Below are positions 16,045 through 23,809 of a stretch of DNA of 36,709 bases, in pieces. Under the pieces are notes generated by a model. It worked only from the letters and a program-made list of their open reading frames with translations, had not been told where the DNA came from and did not search any database. Numbering within the stretch: position 1 is the first letter of the stretch; every line of letters begins with the position of its first letter. Origin of the DNA: Pleomorphomonas sp. (GTDB taxonomy: Bacteria > Pseudomonadota > Alphaproteobacteria > Rhizobiales > Pleomorphomonadaceae); assembly GCA_029976075.1 (NCBI GenBank), contig JARKNW010000025.1:1-36709 (forward strand), read 5' to 3'. The position numbers were made by a program, and so were the translations under genes.

Positions 16045-16638
16045 CTATCGCTTGCCGTAGATCTTCATGAACGCCGCGACGGCGGTTTCGACCGCTTCGC
16101 TCTTGTTCCGCACGTTGGCCAATCCATAGAGGCGGGGTTCGGTGACGCCGGCTTCCAGCAGGCCCTTGAAATGCAGGGCGCCGACTTCCGGCGAGGCAAG
16201 CTCGATTTCGCCGGCGGCGGCCCGCCGCCTCAGGAACTCGGTGACGCCATCGATGCCGCGCTGGGGGCCGAGGTCATAGACCTCCTTGCCCAGTGTGGTG
16301 CCTTGGCCTTCGCTGAGGACGGTCCGCTGGATGGCCAGGATTTCCGGACGCGTGACGAGGTCGAGGTAAAGCTGGCCATAGTGGGTGAGAATCGATGCGA
16401 TGTCCCCTTCGGCAGCGAGGGAGGCCAAGAGTTCCTCGCCGGTTTCCTCGAGGGCCGAAGTGACCGCCGTGGCGAACAACTGTTCCTTGGAATGGAAATA
16501 GCCGTAGAGCGTTGCCTTCGAACCGCCGAGCCGCGCAGCGATCATCGCCATGCTGGCACGCTGGTAGCCCACCTCCTCGAATACTTCCGTCGCAGCCGCG
16601 ATGATGGCGTTTCGCTTCTCATCGGTCTTCGATCGCAT
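16045..16638 (-). CDS. TetR-family repressor of the adjacent efflux operon
   Basis: A 197-residue TetR protein. The N-terminal helix-turn-helix (about 25-55, MAMIAARLGGSKATLYGYFHSKEQL) is canonical, and the C-terminal half looks like TetR_C/AefR-type ligand domains. It is transcribed away from the NodT/EmrA/EmrB operon, with 99 bases between the two start codons. That gap holds a perfect 17-bp palindrome placed at the pump promoter, so repression relieved by a pump substrate is the likely scheme. The ligand is unknown. Confidence 0.93.
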   Translation of the reverse strand: MRSKTDEKRNAIIAAATEVFEEVGYQRASMAMIAARLGGSKATLYGYFHSKEQLFATAVTSALEETGEELLASLAAEGDIASILTHYGQLYLDLVTRPEILAIQRTVLSEGQGTTLGKEVYDLGPQRGIDGVTEFLRRRAAAGEIELASPEVGALHFKGLLEAGVTEPRLYGLANVRNKSEAVETAVAAFMKIYGKR

Positions 16639-16674
16639 ACCGGTCTCCCACTTGTGATCGACAACGTAGGTTTC

Positions 16675-16695
16675 CCACTTGACGCCCGCAAGTGG
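16675..16695. repeat. Inverted repeat CCACTTG / CAAGTGG in the efflux control region
   Basis: CCACTTG (16675-16681) faces CAAGTGG (16689-16695) over a 7-base spacer, and a further direct copy CCCACTTG lies at 16647-16654. The arm overlaps the predicted -35 of the pump operon. It could be a second operator for the TetR protein or for another regulator. Confidence 0.4.
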
Positions 16696-16707
16696 CTTTT
16701 ATAACTA
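16679..16707 (+). promoter_or_regulatory. Predicted sigma70 promoter of the efflux operon
   Basis: TTGACG (16679-16684), a 17-base spacer and TAACTA (16702-16707) form an acceptable promoter. Transcription would start inside the palindrome at 16708-16724, a good position for repression. Confidence 0.4.
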
Positions 16708-16724
16708 AACCGTACTGTACGGTT
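16708..16724. promoter_or_regulatory. Perfect 17-bp palindrome, predicted TetR operator
   Basis: AACCGTAC-T-GTACGGTT is an exact 8-1-8 palindrome 13 bases before the outer-membrane factor start codon and 70 bases from the tetR start. It has the size and symmetry of operators bound by TetR/AcrR proteins and lies directly after the predicted -10. Confidence 0.7.
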
Positions 16725-16737
16725 ATATAGGTGCCGC

Positions 16738-18186
16738 ATGCAATCGAGGCTGGGACCAAAGGGCTATTCCACCGGCATTCTTCTCTTCATATCAGCGCTT
16801 TATGGCGGGTGCGCCATGCTGCCGGAGAACGCGGCCATCTCCTCGACGAAGCCGATGTCGGATTACGCGTCCGACAAAAGCCTCGCTCCCGCGGCGAATG
16901 CGGCCTGGCCGGCGGAAAACTGGTGGCAGGCCTATGGCGACCCGCAACTGGCAACGCTGATTACCGAGGGCCTCAATGGGGCCTCGGACATGCGGATCGC
17001 CGCGGCGCGCGTGACGCTCGCCTATGCCGGCGTCGGTGCCTCGCAGGCGGCGCTGTTGCCTACCGTCGGCGCTTCCGCCAAAGCCGACAGCGAGAAGCAG
17101 TCCTACAACTATCTGATCGGCAAGGACTTCGTGCCCAAGGGCTGGAAGGATGCCGGTATCACCTCGCTGTCGCTGAACTGGGAAATCGACTTCTGGGGCA
17201 AGAACCGCGCCGCGCTCGCCGCCGCCAAGGGCAAGGCCGCCGCGGCCGAAGCGGAAGCCGCCGCCACCCGTCTCGCCCTGTCGACCGGCATCGCCGACGC
17301 CTACGGGCGCCTTGCCTCGCTCTATGCCAACCGCGACAGCGCCGTCAGCGCCATCAGCGTGCGCAAGCAGACGCTGGACCTGATGAGCGACCGCTACGGC
17401 AAGGGCCTGGAGAACGAGGGCGCCCTCGAGCGGTCGCGCTCGGCCTCGGCGGCCGCCGAGGCGCAACTCGCCGAAATCGACGAGGGGATCGGCCTTGCCA
17501 AGAACCAGTTGGCCGCGCTGATCGGTGCGGGGCCGGATCGCGGTCTTGCCATCGTGCGCCCGAAAGTCAGGGGTGGGCGTTTCACGGGGGTTCCCCAGAG
17601 CCTGCCGATCGAGTTCCTGGGCCGTCGCCCCGACATCCTGGCCGCTCGCTATACGGCCGAGGCCGCGTCCAAGGATATCGATGCCGCCAAGGCCGCCTAT
17701 TATCCCAACGTCAATCTGGCGGCGATGATCGGCAAGCAGGCCCTCGGCCTCAACATGCTGACCGACACCGGTTCGACGCTCGGTTCGGTTGGTCCGGCCA
17801 TCTCGCTGCCGATCTTCGACGGCGGGCGCCTCAGGGCCGGCGAGCGTTCGGCCGTGTCGCAATATGAAATCGCCGTCGCCACCTACGACCAGACGCTGAC
17901 CGAGGCGCTGCATCAGGTGGCCGACGCGGTGGTGAGCAAGCGTGAACTGGCGCGCCAGCTCGCGGAAACCCAGCGGTCGGCCGCTGCGGCGGAGAAGGCG
18001 TGGCGCGTCGTCAGCGATCGCTACAACGGCGGTCTTGCCACCTATCTCGAAGTGCTGACGGCCGAAGATTCCCTCATCACCGTCCGCCGGGCCGCCGCCA
18101 CCCTGCAGGCTCGCGCCTTTACCCTCGACATCGCAATGGTCCGCGCCCTTGGCGGCGGGTTCCGCAGCACGGAGAAGCAGTCGTGA
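16738..18186 (+). CDS. NodT-type outer-membrane efflux lipoprotein
   Basis: A 482-residue TolC-like channel of the NodT/OprM class. The signal peptide ends in the lipobox LYGGC with the lipidated cysteine at C25. Two OEP repeats follow (about 60-255 and 285-475), including the paired LPTVGASAKADSE and NVNLAAMIGK strands and the long coiled-coil helices of the periplasmic barrel. Together with the adaptor and MFS pump behind it, it would span the envelope for drug export. Its stop overlaps the GTG of the adaptor gene. This operon order (outer channel first) is common in alphaproteobacteria and Pseudomonas. Confidence 0.94.
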   Translation: MQSRLGPKGYSTGILLFISALYGGCAMLPENAAISSTKPMSDYASDKSLAPAANAAWPAENWWQAYGDPQLATLITEGLNGASDMRIAAARVTLAYAGVGASQAALLPTVGASAKADSEKQSYNYLIGKDFVPKGWKDAGITSLSLNWEIDFWGKNRAALAAAKGKAAAAEAEAAATRLALSTGIADAYGRLASLYANRDSAVSAISVRKQTLDLMSDRYGKGLENEGALERSRSASAAAEAQLAEIDEGIGLAKNQLAALIGAGPDRGLAIVRPKVRGGRFTGVPQSLPIEFLGRRPDILAARYTAEAASKDIDAAKAAYYPNVNLAAMIGKQALGLNMLTDTGSTLGSVGPAISLPIFDGGRLRAGERSAVSQYEIAVATYDQTLTEALHQVADAVVSKRELARQLAETQRSAAAAEKAWRVVSDRYNGGLATYLEVLTAEDSLITVRRAAATLQARAFTLDIAMVRALGGGFRSTEKQS

Positions 18187-19337
18187 ATGACATGAGCAAG
18201 ATCGACGCTGAGGCCGATCACGTCACCCCGGCCGCCAAGGCCGCCGTCAATCCCAAGAAGCGCGGTCCGTTGTTCCTGGGGCTCATCATCGCCGTGGCCG
18301 CCTGCGGTGGCGGCTACTACGCCTATGACACGCTCTACGCCTCCAAGCATGCCATCACCGACAACGCCTATGTCGGCGCCGACGTCGCGCAGATCACGCC
18401 GCTGGTGGCGGCGCCGGTCACCGGCGTGCTGGTCAGCGATACCGAGATGGTGAAGAAGGGCGACGTGCTGGTACGCCTCGATGACACCGATGCCAAGCTG
18501 GCCCTGGCGCTTACCGAGGCCAACTACCAGAGCTCCATCCGGCGCGTGACCGCCCTCATTGCCAACGACAAGGGGTTCGTTGCCCAGTTGGCCGGCCGCG
18601 AGGCCGACCAGGCCCAGGCTGCGGCTCAGCTTTCATCGGCGCAGGCCAATTTTGATAAGGCCAAGATCGATCTTGATCGCCGCAAGACGCTGGCCGGCAA
18701 GGGCTCGGTGTCGGGCGACGAGGTGACCGCCGTCGAAACCGCGCTGAGGAATGCCGAGGCCAGCCTCGCCTCGGCCCAGGCCGGTGCCGCCGGTGCCGTG
18801 GCCGCCCGCGATGCCGTCGCGGCTGCCAAGGAGGCCAACGCGGCGATGATCGTCGGCGCCGGCATCGACGACAATCCGGAAGTGCTCGCCGCCAAGTCGG
18901 CGCGCGACCAGGCGCAGGTCAACCTCGACCGTACCGTCATGCGGGCGCCGGTCGATGGCGTCATCTCGCGCCGTCAGGTGCAGGTCGGTCAGCGCGTCCA
19001 GCCCGGCATGACCTTGATGGTGGTCGTGCCGCTGCAGGAGGCCTATGTCGACGCCAACTACAAGGAAGTGCAGCTCGCCCACGTCAAGGCTGGCCAGACG
19101 GTGAAGCTCGTCTCCGATCTCTATGGCAGCAGCGTGCCGTTCACCGGCAAGGTGATCGGCTTCTCCGGCGGCACCGGCGCGGCCTTCTCGCTGGTTCCGG
19201 CCCAGAACGCCACGGGCAACTGGATCAAGGTGGTGCAGCGTCTGCCGGTGCGTATCGCCCTCGATCCGGCCGAGCTCAAGGCGCACCCGCTGCAGGTTGG
19301 CCTCTCCATGACCGCCGACATCTCGGTCGCCGAGTAA
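18183..19337 (+). CDS. HlyD/EmrA-family periplasmic adaptor
   Basis: A 384-residue membrane-fusion protein. A single N-terminal helix (about 30-50, LFLGLIIAVAACGGGYYAY) anchors it. The first lipoyl half starts at VAAPVTGVLV, a long alanine- and glutamine-rich coiled coil follows, then the second lipoyl half (MRAPVDGVISRRQVQVGQRV) and a beta barrel. I place the start at the GTG at 18183: GGAG lies 8 bases before it and it overlaps the previous stop as GTGA. The ATG at 18192 has no such site. It links the EmrB-type pump to the NodT channel. Confidence 0.93.
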   Translation: MNDMSKIDAEADHVTPAAKAAVNPKKRGPLFLGLIIAVAACGGGYYAYDTLYASKHAITDNAYVGADVAQITPLVAAPVTGVLVSDTEMVKKGDVLVRLDDTDAKLALALTEANYQSSIRRVTALIANDKGFVAQLAGREADQAQAAAQLSSAQANFDKAKIDLDRRKTLAGKGSVSGDEVTAVETALRNAEASLASAQAGAAGAVAARDAVAAAKEANAAMIVGAGIDDNPEVLAAKSARDQAQVNLDRTVMRAPVDGVISRRQVQVGQRVQPGMTLMVVVPLQEAYVDANYKEVQLAHVKAGQTVKLVSDLYGSSVPFTGKVIGFSGGTGAAFSLVPAQNATGNWIKVVQRLPVRIALDPAELKAHPLQVGLSMTADISVAE

Positions 19338-19386
19338 TCCGGCCCCGTTCCCCTATCCGAAGCAGGAAGCTGCCCGAGGTGACACG

Positions 19387-20922
19387 ATGACCGCGCCAGC
19401 GCTCGACAACGCCACGCCTTTGACCGGCGCCCGCCTGATGGTCGCGGCCCTGGCCATCGCCACCGGCAACTTTCTGGTCGTCCTCGACAGCACGATCGCC
19501 AACGTCTCGGTGCCGACGATTGCCGGCTCGCTAGGCGTATCCACCTCGCAAGGTTCGTGGGTCATCACCTCCTACGCGGTGGCCGAGGCGATCACCGTGC
19601 CGCTCACCGGCTGGCTCAGCCGGCGCTTCGGGGCGCTTCGCACATTCATCGTCTGCTACTTCGGCTTTGCCGCCATATCGCTGCTTTGCGGCCTGTCGCA
19701 GTCGATCGGCATGCTGATCGTCGGCCGCGTGCTGCTCGGGCTGGTCGGCGGGCCGATCATGCCGATGTCGCAGATGCTGCTGGTCCGGATCTTTCCACCC
19801 AAGCAGGCGACGGCCGCCTCGGTGATCTGGGCGATGACCACGCTGATCGGGCCGATCGTCGGGCCAATCCTCGGCGGCATCATCTGCGACGGCATCGGCT
19901 GGAACTGGATCTTCTTCATCAAGATCCCGCTGGCCCTCGTCGGTGGCGCCATCGTGGTGTTCACCACCATGGGACAGCCCGACCCGACCGGTCCGGCCCG
20001 CATCGACAAGATCGGTCTCGCCTTGCTGGTGCTGTGGATCGGCGCCTTGCAGATCATGCTCGACGAGGGGCGCAATCAGGATTGGTTCGCCTCCGAAGAG
20101 ATCCAGATCCTTGCCGTCGTCGCGGTCATCGGCTTCCTGGCCTTCGTGATCTACGAACTGACCGAGGCGGAACCGATCGTCGATCTCAGGATCTTCCGCT
20201 ATCGCGGCTTCACCGCGGCGGCGGTGACCTTTGCCGGCGGGTTCGCAGCCTTCTTCGCGTCCGTCGTCATCCTGCCGCTGTGGCTGCAACAGAACATGGG
20301 CTACACGGCCACCTGGGCCGGATATGCGACGGGCATCATGGGCGTGCTCGCCATCTTCTCGGCGCCGATCGTCGGCGCGGCAACGGAGAAACTCGATCCG
20401 CGTGCCATTCTGTCGGTCGGCATTCTCGGCCTCGGCGCCATGACCGCCTGGCGCATGAGCTTCAACTCCGACGCCACCTTCCTGCAGATGGCATGGCCGA
20501 CCCTGCTGACCGGACCGTTCATGGTGATGTTCTTCGTGCCGGTGACCGGCCTTGCCATCGCCAGCGTCAGCCCCGAGGAGCAGGCCAACGCCGCCGGTCT
20601 CTCCAACTTCATGCGAACGCTGGCTGGCGCCTTTGCCACCTCGCTCGTCCAGACGGGGTGGGCCAATGCCGCCCGCTTCAACCAGACCGAACTGGTCAGC
20701 GCCATGCAGAATGGCGACAGGCTCATCGGCGACATGGTGGCGTCGGGCACACCTCAGAACGTCGCCGTGGCCAGTCTCACCCGGATCGTCGAGCAGCAGA
20801 GCGTGCTGCTGGCCACGCTCAACATGTTCGCGGTGATCACCATCGTCTTCGTCCTGGCGGCCTTTCTCCCCTGGATTGCCCCCAAGCCGAAAGGCCCGAT
20901 CGACACCAGTGGAGCGCATTGA
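19387..20922 (+). CDS. DHA2-family MFS drug efflux pump (EmrB/QacA type)
   Basis: A 511-residue proton antiporter with 14 predicted membrane helices. Motif D1 is seen as VVLDSTIANVSVPTIAGSLG, motif A as WLSRRFGALRTF, and the antiporter motif C region as IGPIVGPILGGIICDGIGW. GAGGTG lies 7 bases before the ATG. It is the inner-membrane part of the tripartite system. The substrate range cannot be told; family members export hydrophobic drugs, uncouplers or siderophore-like compounds. Its stop overlaps the start of a small unknown gene. Confidence 0.95.
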   Translation: MTAPALDNATPLTGARLMVAALAIATGNFLVVLDSTIANVSVPTIAGSLGVSTSQGSWVITSYAVAEAITVPLTGWLSRRFGALRTFIVCYFGFAAISLLCGLSQSIGMLIVGRVLLGLVGGPIMPMSQMLLVRIFPPKQATAASVIWAMTTLIGPIVGPILGGIICDGIGWNWIFFIKIPLALVGGAIVVFTTMGQPDPTGPARIDKIGLALLVLWIGALQIMLDEGRNQDWFASEEIQILAVVAVIGFLAFVIYELTEAEPIVDLRIFRYRGFTAAAVTFAGGFAAFFASVVILPLWLQQNMGYTATWAGYATGIMGVLAIFSAPIVGAATEKLDPRAILSVGILGLGAMTAWRMSFNSDATFLQMAWPTLLTGPFMVMFFVPVTGLAIASVSPEEQANAAGLSNFMRTLAGAFATSLVQTGWANAARFNQTELVSAMQNGDRLIGDMVASGTPQNVAVASLTRIVEQQSVLLATLNMFAVITIVFVLAAFLPWIAPKPKGPIDTSGAH

Positions 20923-21272
20923 TGGGGCGGCCCAAGTCTTTGGAAGAACAGAAATACCGTTACAAGCTCCACCTGACGGTCGAGCAGACCGAAGTGGTGC
21001 GCCCCAGCATCCTGATCAACCGGACGAAGTTGTTCGAAGCGGATTCGCTGCAGTCTCCGGAAATCGGGGCGCTTGCCGATTTTTCTCGCGAGCACGTCCG
21101 GATGAGCGAGAAGGACCGTTACATCCTGGCCTTTTCGCTGATGACGGTGCGGCAACTGCTCGGCCGTGCCACCAAGGTTTCGTCGCGTTTTAACGGGCTC
21201 AAGACCCTTCTCGACGATATCGAGCTCGACGCCGTGGCGGCGGTGGGTGCAAACGCAACCGGCCCGGACTGA
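20922..21272 (+). CDS. Conserved-looking hypothetical protein, last gene of the efflux operon
   Basis: I do not recognise this 116-residue protein. It starts at an ATG overlapping the emrB-type stop (ATGA), so it is very likely translated with the pump. It is soluble and charged, with an N-terminal MGRPKSLEEQKYRYKLHL that looks like a small DNA-binding or regulatory tail, and helical stretches (MSEKDRYILAFSLMTVRQLL). No cysteines, membrane helix or catalytic motif are visible. A modulator of the pump or a ligand-binding helper are both possible. Confidence 0.7.
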   Translation: MGRPKSLEEQKYRYKLHLTVEQTEVVRPSILINRTKLFEADSLQSPEIGALADFSREHVRMSEKDRYILAFSLMTVRQLLGRATKVSSRFNGLKTLLDDIELDAVAAVGANATGPD

Positions 21273-21325
21273 GGCAATCCGAGCCGTTCACTCCGTTTCA
21301 TGCCGCACACAGGCAGTCCGGCCGG

Positions 21326-21511
21326 TCATTTCTTCTGGTTGATCTCGGGGCGTTCGTCGAGCGGCGTGGGGTTGGGGGCGACCGGCTTGCCGGCGGCGGC
21401 CCGCCGCCCCGCCTTGTTGTCCTGGCGTTCCAGCTCGCGATCGACGATCTCGCGCGAGCCTTCGACCGGATCCTGTTCGCGGTGCTCGCTGTCCTTGATG
21501 TTGTCGTTCAT
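21326..21511 (-). CDS. Small hydrophilic protein, probable stress-induced
   Basis: A 61-residue, highly charged and probably disordered protein (MNDNIKDSEHREQDPVEG at the start, NPTPLDERPEINQKK at the end). It has no cysteine and no membrane segment. A strong AGGAGG lies 5 bases before the ATG at 21511; longer readings upstream are rich in arginine and lack a ribosome site. A GGAAC-N16-AGTT motif about 63-87 bases upstream resembles an EcfG promoter, so it may belong to the general stress regulon. The function is unknown. Confidence 0.7.
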   Translation of the reverse strand: MNDNIKDSEHREQDPVEGSREIVDRELERQDNKAGRRAAAGKPVAPNPTPLDERPEINQKK

Positions 21512-21573
21512 GACGGCCTCCTGGGAATCCTGAATATCCGGGGCTCGGCCGGCGAAGCCGACCACGCCAAGAC

Positions 21574-21598
21574 AACTGGCCATCCGGCGGAATGTTCC
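21574..21598 (-). promoter_or_regulatory. EcfG-like promoter for the small stress protein
   Basis: On the minus strand GGAAC (21598-21594) is followed by exactly 16 bases and AGTT (21577-21574). The alphaproteobacterial general-stress sigma EcfG recognises GGAAC-N16/17-CGTT, so this differs in one -10 base. Confidence 0.5.
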
Positions 21599-21634
21599 CC
21601 CCAAAAAGATACGAGCGACCCGGCGAAGCCGGCG

Positions 21635-21659
21635 GGAACATCGCGGTCGATCACGGGTT
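21635..21659 (+). promoter_or_regulatory. EcfG-like promoter for the SDR gene
   Basis: GGAAC (21635-21639), 16 bases, then GGTT (21656-21659), 55 bases before the SDR start. It points away from the similar element at 21574-21598. Confidence 0.45.
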
Positions 21660-21713
21660 TTCTTCCGCTGCGACCGGCTTGGCCGGCCGCGAGACAACCC
21701 GAGGAGAAAACCC

Positions 21714-22514
21714 ATGGGCCAGATGTATCCCGACCGCGGCATTGCCGTCGTGACCGGTGCCTCGACCGGTATCGGCTTGGAGCTTGCCCGCTGTGCCGCC
21801 GCCGAAGGCTATGATCTCGTCATCGCCGCCGACGAGCCGGCCATTCACGATGCTGCCGAGCAACTCGGCGAGCACGGCGTGTCCATCCGCGCCGTCGAGG
21901 CCGACCTTTCGACGCCCGAAGGCATCGCACGGCTGGTCGACGTCATCGCGTCCGATGGCCGACCGGTGGAGCTCCTGATGGCCAATGCCGGCAGAGGGCT
22001 CGGACACGCCTTTCTCGACCAATCCTTCGACGACATTCGCAGGGTGGTCGACACCAACATCATGGGCACGCTCGATCTCGTGCACCGTATCGGCCGGCAG
22101 ATGCGCGACCAGCAGTTCGGCCGCATCCTGCTCACCGGCTCGATCGCCGGCTACATCCCCGGCGCCTTCCAGGCGGTCTACAACGGCACCAAGGCGTTCA
22201 TCGACAGCTTCGCCTACGCGCTGCGCGAGGAGCTGATCGACACCGACGTGAGCGTGACGGTGCTGATGCCCGGACCGACCGAGACCGAGTTCTTCGAACG
22301 CGCCGACCTCGTCGACACCCGCATGGGCCAGGCCGAGAAGGATGACGCCGGCGAGGTGGCCCAGGCTGGCTATCGGGCGATGTTGAGTGGCGATGCCGAC
22401 ATCGTCACCGGCTGGAGCAACAAGCTGCAGACGGCCATGGCGAGCTTCATGTCGCCGGAATCGCTGGCACGCGGCCATCGCAAGCAGGCGGAGCCGGGCG
22501 GTGGCCTGCGCTAG
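21714..22514 (+). CDS. SDR-family oxidoreductase, probably stress-induced
   Basis: A 266-residue short-chain dehydrogenase. The cofactor motif is TGASTGIG (14-21), NAG is present in MANAGRGLG, and the catalytic Tyr-Lys pair lies in YNGTKAFIDSFAYAL with the serine in TGSIAG. The end (MASFMSPESLARGHRKQAEP) matches SDRs annotated as short-chain dehydrogenases of the DltE/YqjQ type. GAGGAG lies 8 bases before the ATG. The gene stands alone under a possible EcfG promoter. The substrate is unknown; the usual roles of such SDRs are aldehyde or ketone handling under stress. Confidence 0.88.
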   Translation: MGQMYPDRGIAVVTGASTGIGLELARCAAAEGYDLVIAADEPAIHDAAEQLGEHGVSIRAVEADLSTPEGIARLVDVIASDGRPVELLMANAGRGLGHAFLDQSFDDIRRVVDTNIMGTLDLVHRIGRQMRDQQFGRILLTGSIAGYIPGAFQAVYNGTKAFIDSFAYALREELIDTDVSVTVLMPGPTETEFFERADLVDTRMGQAEKDDAGEVAQAGYRAMLSGDADIVTGWSNKLQTAMASFMSPESLARGHRKQAEPGGGLR

Positions 22515-22555
22515 ATCTTGCCGGTGAGTTTCGGTCAGGCTCCAAAAGCACGCCC

Positions 22556-22580
22556 ATGGTGATCTGCCAATGGTGATCTG
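22556..22580. repeat. Direct repeat ATGGTGATCTG at a 14-bp period
   Basis: ATGGTGATCTG occurs at 22556-22566 and again at 22570-22580. Each copy carries a TGATCT that resembles an RpoE -35 element; only the second is correctly placed before a -10-like TATTGA. Confidence 0.5.
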
Positions 22581-22603
22581 AATGACGCCCCCGAGCGTAT
22601 TGA
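22574..22603 (+). promoter_or_regulatory. Possible RpoE-type promoter for the DUF2177 gene
   Basis: TGATCT (22574-22579), 18 bases, TATTGA (22598-22603). The -35 and spacing agree with the two stronger RpoE-type promoters at 25103-25205; the -10 is weaker. Confidence 0.4.
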
Positions 22604-22624
22604 GCAGGGACAACGGAGGTCGTC

Positions 22625-23032
22625 ATGCCCAATGCCATCGCCATCTACGCGGCCGGACTCACCAGCTTTCTCGCCCTCGACGCCATCTGGCTCGGCACCA
22701 TGGTGCCGCGCCTCTACAAGCCGGCAATGGGAGAGTTGGTGGCCGATCCCTTCCAGCCACTGCCGGCGGTGGCCTTCTACCTGATCTACGCCGCAGGCCT
22801 CGCCTATTTCGCCATCCATCCGGCGCTTGTCTCCGGCAAGTGGTCGACGGCGTTGGTTGCCGGCGCCGCGCTGGGCTTCGTCGCCTACGCCACCTACGAC
22901 CTGACCAATCAGGCCACCATTCGCGCCTGGCCGGCGGTGATCACCGCCGTCGATCTCGCCTGGGGCACCCTTGCGAGCGGCCTTGCGGCGACCATCAGCT
23001 ACCTGGTGCTGTCGCGCTGGATGTCGGCCTGA
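22625..23032 (+). CDS. DUF2177 family membrane protein
   Basis: A 135-residue inner-membrane protein with four predicted helices, matching DUF2177 (IWLGTMVPRLYKP, VAYATYDLTNQATIRAWP). GGAGG lies 6 bases before the ATG. The biochemical role is not established. Members commonly sit with rpoE-chrR, CFA-synthase and DUF1295 genes, as here, which suggests a part in membrane-lipid protection against singlet oxygen. Its 3' end overlaps the convergent DUF1295 gene by 34 bases. Confidence 0.87.
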   Translation: MPNAIAIYAAGLTSFLALDAIWLGTMVPRLYKPAMGELVADPFQPLPAVAFYLIYAAGLAYFAIHPALVSGKWSTALVAGAALGFVAYATYDLTNQATIRAWPAVITAVDLAWGTLASGLAATISYLVLSRWMSA

Positions 23033-23805
23033 TCCGTCTTCGGCGGACGCGGGAAGAAGGCCGGGACGCGGCGCTGATAGGCGCGGAACGCTTCGCCCCG
23101 GCTTTCCAGCATGTGGCGTTCGAGCGGCGGAATGCCCGAGACGTGGACGAGCAGCAAGTAGATGGAGATCGGCGCGATCAGGGCGAGACCTGTCCGCCAA
23201 TCGAGGCCGCCGATCCCGATCACCGCGATGCCGACCCAGAACAGCCACTCGAAGAAGTAATTCGGATGGCGCGACCAGCCCCAGGGTCCCCGGTCGCAAA
23301 CCTCGCCCGGACGGTCGCGCCGGAAAGCGGCGAGCGAACGGTCGGCGTGCCACTCCCCCATGAGCGCAACCAGGACAATGGCGCAGCCGACGGCGTCTTG
23401 CCAGCCGAGCGGGCCGACGCGCGAAGCGGCGGCGCTAGCCGCCAGGGCGAGCAGCCAGCCGGCGATCGCCTGCATTTGCAGGAAGACGAAAAGCCGGCGT
23501 GGCGCCGCAGCTCCCCATTCGCGGCGCAGGGCGGCATAGCGCGGATCGTCGGTGCCGCTGCCCAGCGTGCGACCGACGAGGTGACGGCCGAGGCGGACCG
23601 CCCAGACCGCCATGAGTAGCGATATTAGGATTGGCCGCTCGATCGGAGCGGCGAGAAGAAGGATCTGCGCCAGTGTGGCGGCACCGGTCGCCAGCGCCCA
23701 GATGCCGTCGATGAAGCCGGAGCGGCGGGTCTTTTCGGCGATGATCGACGCCGCGCCCATGGCCGCCATCATGATCGCGAGCGAGAGGGCGGCGCCGAGC
23801 AGCAT
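22999..23805 (-). CDS. DUF1295 membrane protein (steroid 5-alpha-reductase / ICMT-like)
   Basis: A 268-residue integral membrane protein with about six helices. The C-terminal block RHPNYFFEWLFWVG, after GPWGWS, is the signature shared by DUF1295, isoprenylcysteine methyltransferases and steroid reductases. It starts 4 bases after the chrR stop, so it is third in the rpoE-chrR operon. Relatives occur with CFA synthases and flavin oxidoreductases in furan- or cyclopropane-fatty-acid gene sets, so reduction of a lipid double bond is plausible (inference). Confidence 0.88.
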   Translation of the reverse strand: MLLGAALSLAIMMAAMGAASIIAEKTRRSGFIDGIWALATGAATLAQILLLAAPIERPILISLLMAVWAVRLGRHLVGRTLGSGTDDPRYAALRREWGAAAPRRLFVFLQMQAIAGWLLALAASAAASRVGPLGWQDAVGCAIVLVALMGEWHADRSLAAFRRDRPGEVCDRGPWGWSRHPNYFFEWLFWVGIAVIGIGGLDWRTGLALIAPISIYLLLVHVSGIPPLERHMLESRGEAFRAYQRRVPAFFPRPPKTDQADIQRDSTR

Positions 23806-23809
23806 GGGG

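Noticed and set aside
19531..20919. Long minus-strand frame opposite the EmrB-type pump
   Set aside because: Its sequence is an antisense shadow of membrane helices (many H, D, R, G) with no start signal.
21264..21321. CCGGACTG / CAGTCCGG pair between the convergent efflux operon and the small stress gene
   Set aside because: The 42-base loop is too long for a good terminator and no T run follows; it may be chance in GC-rich DNA.
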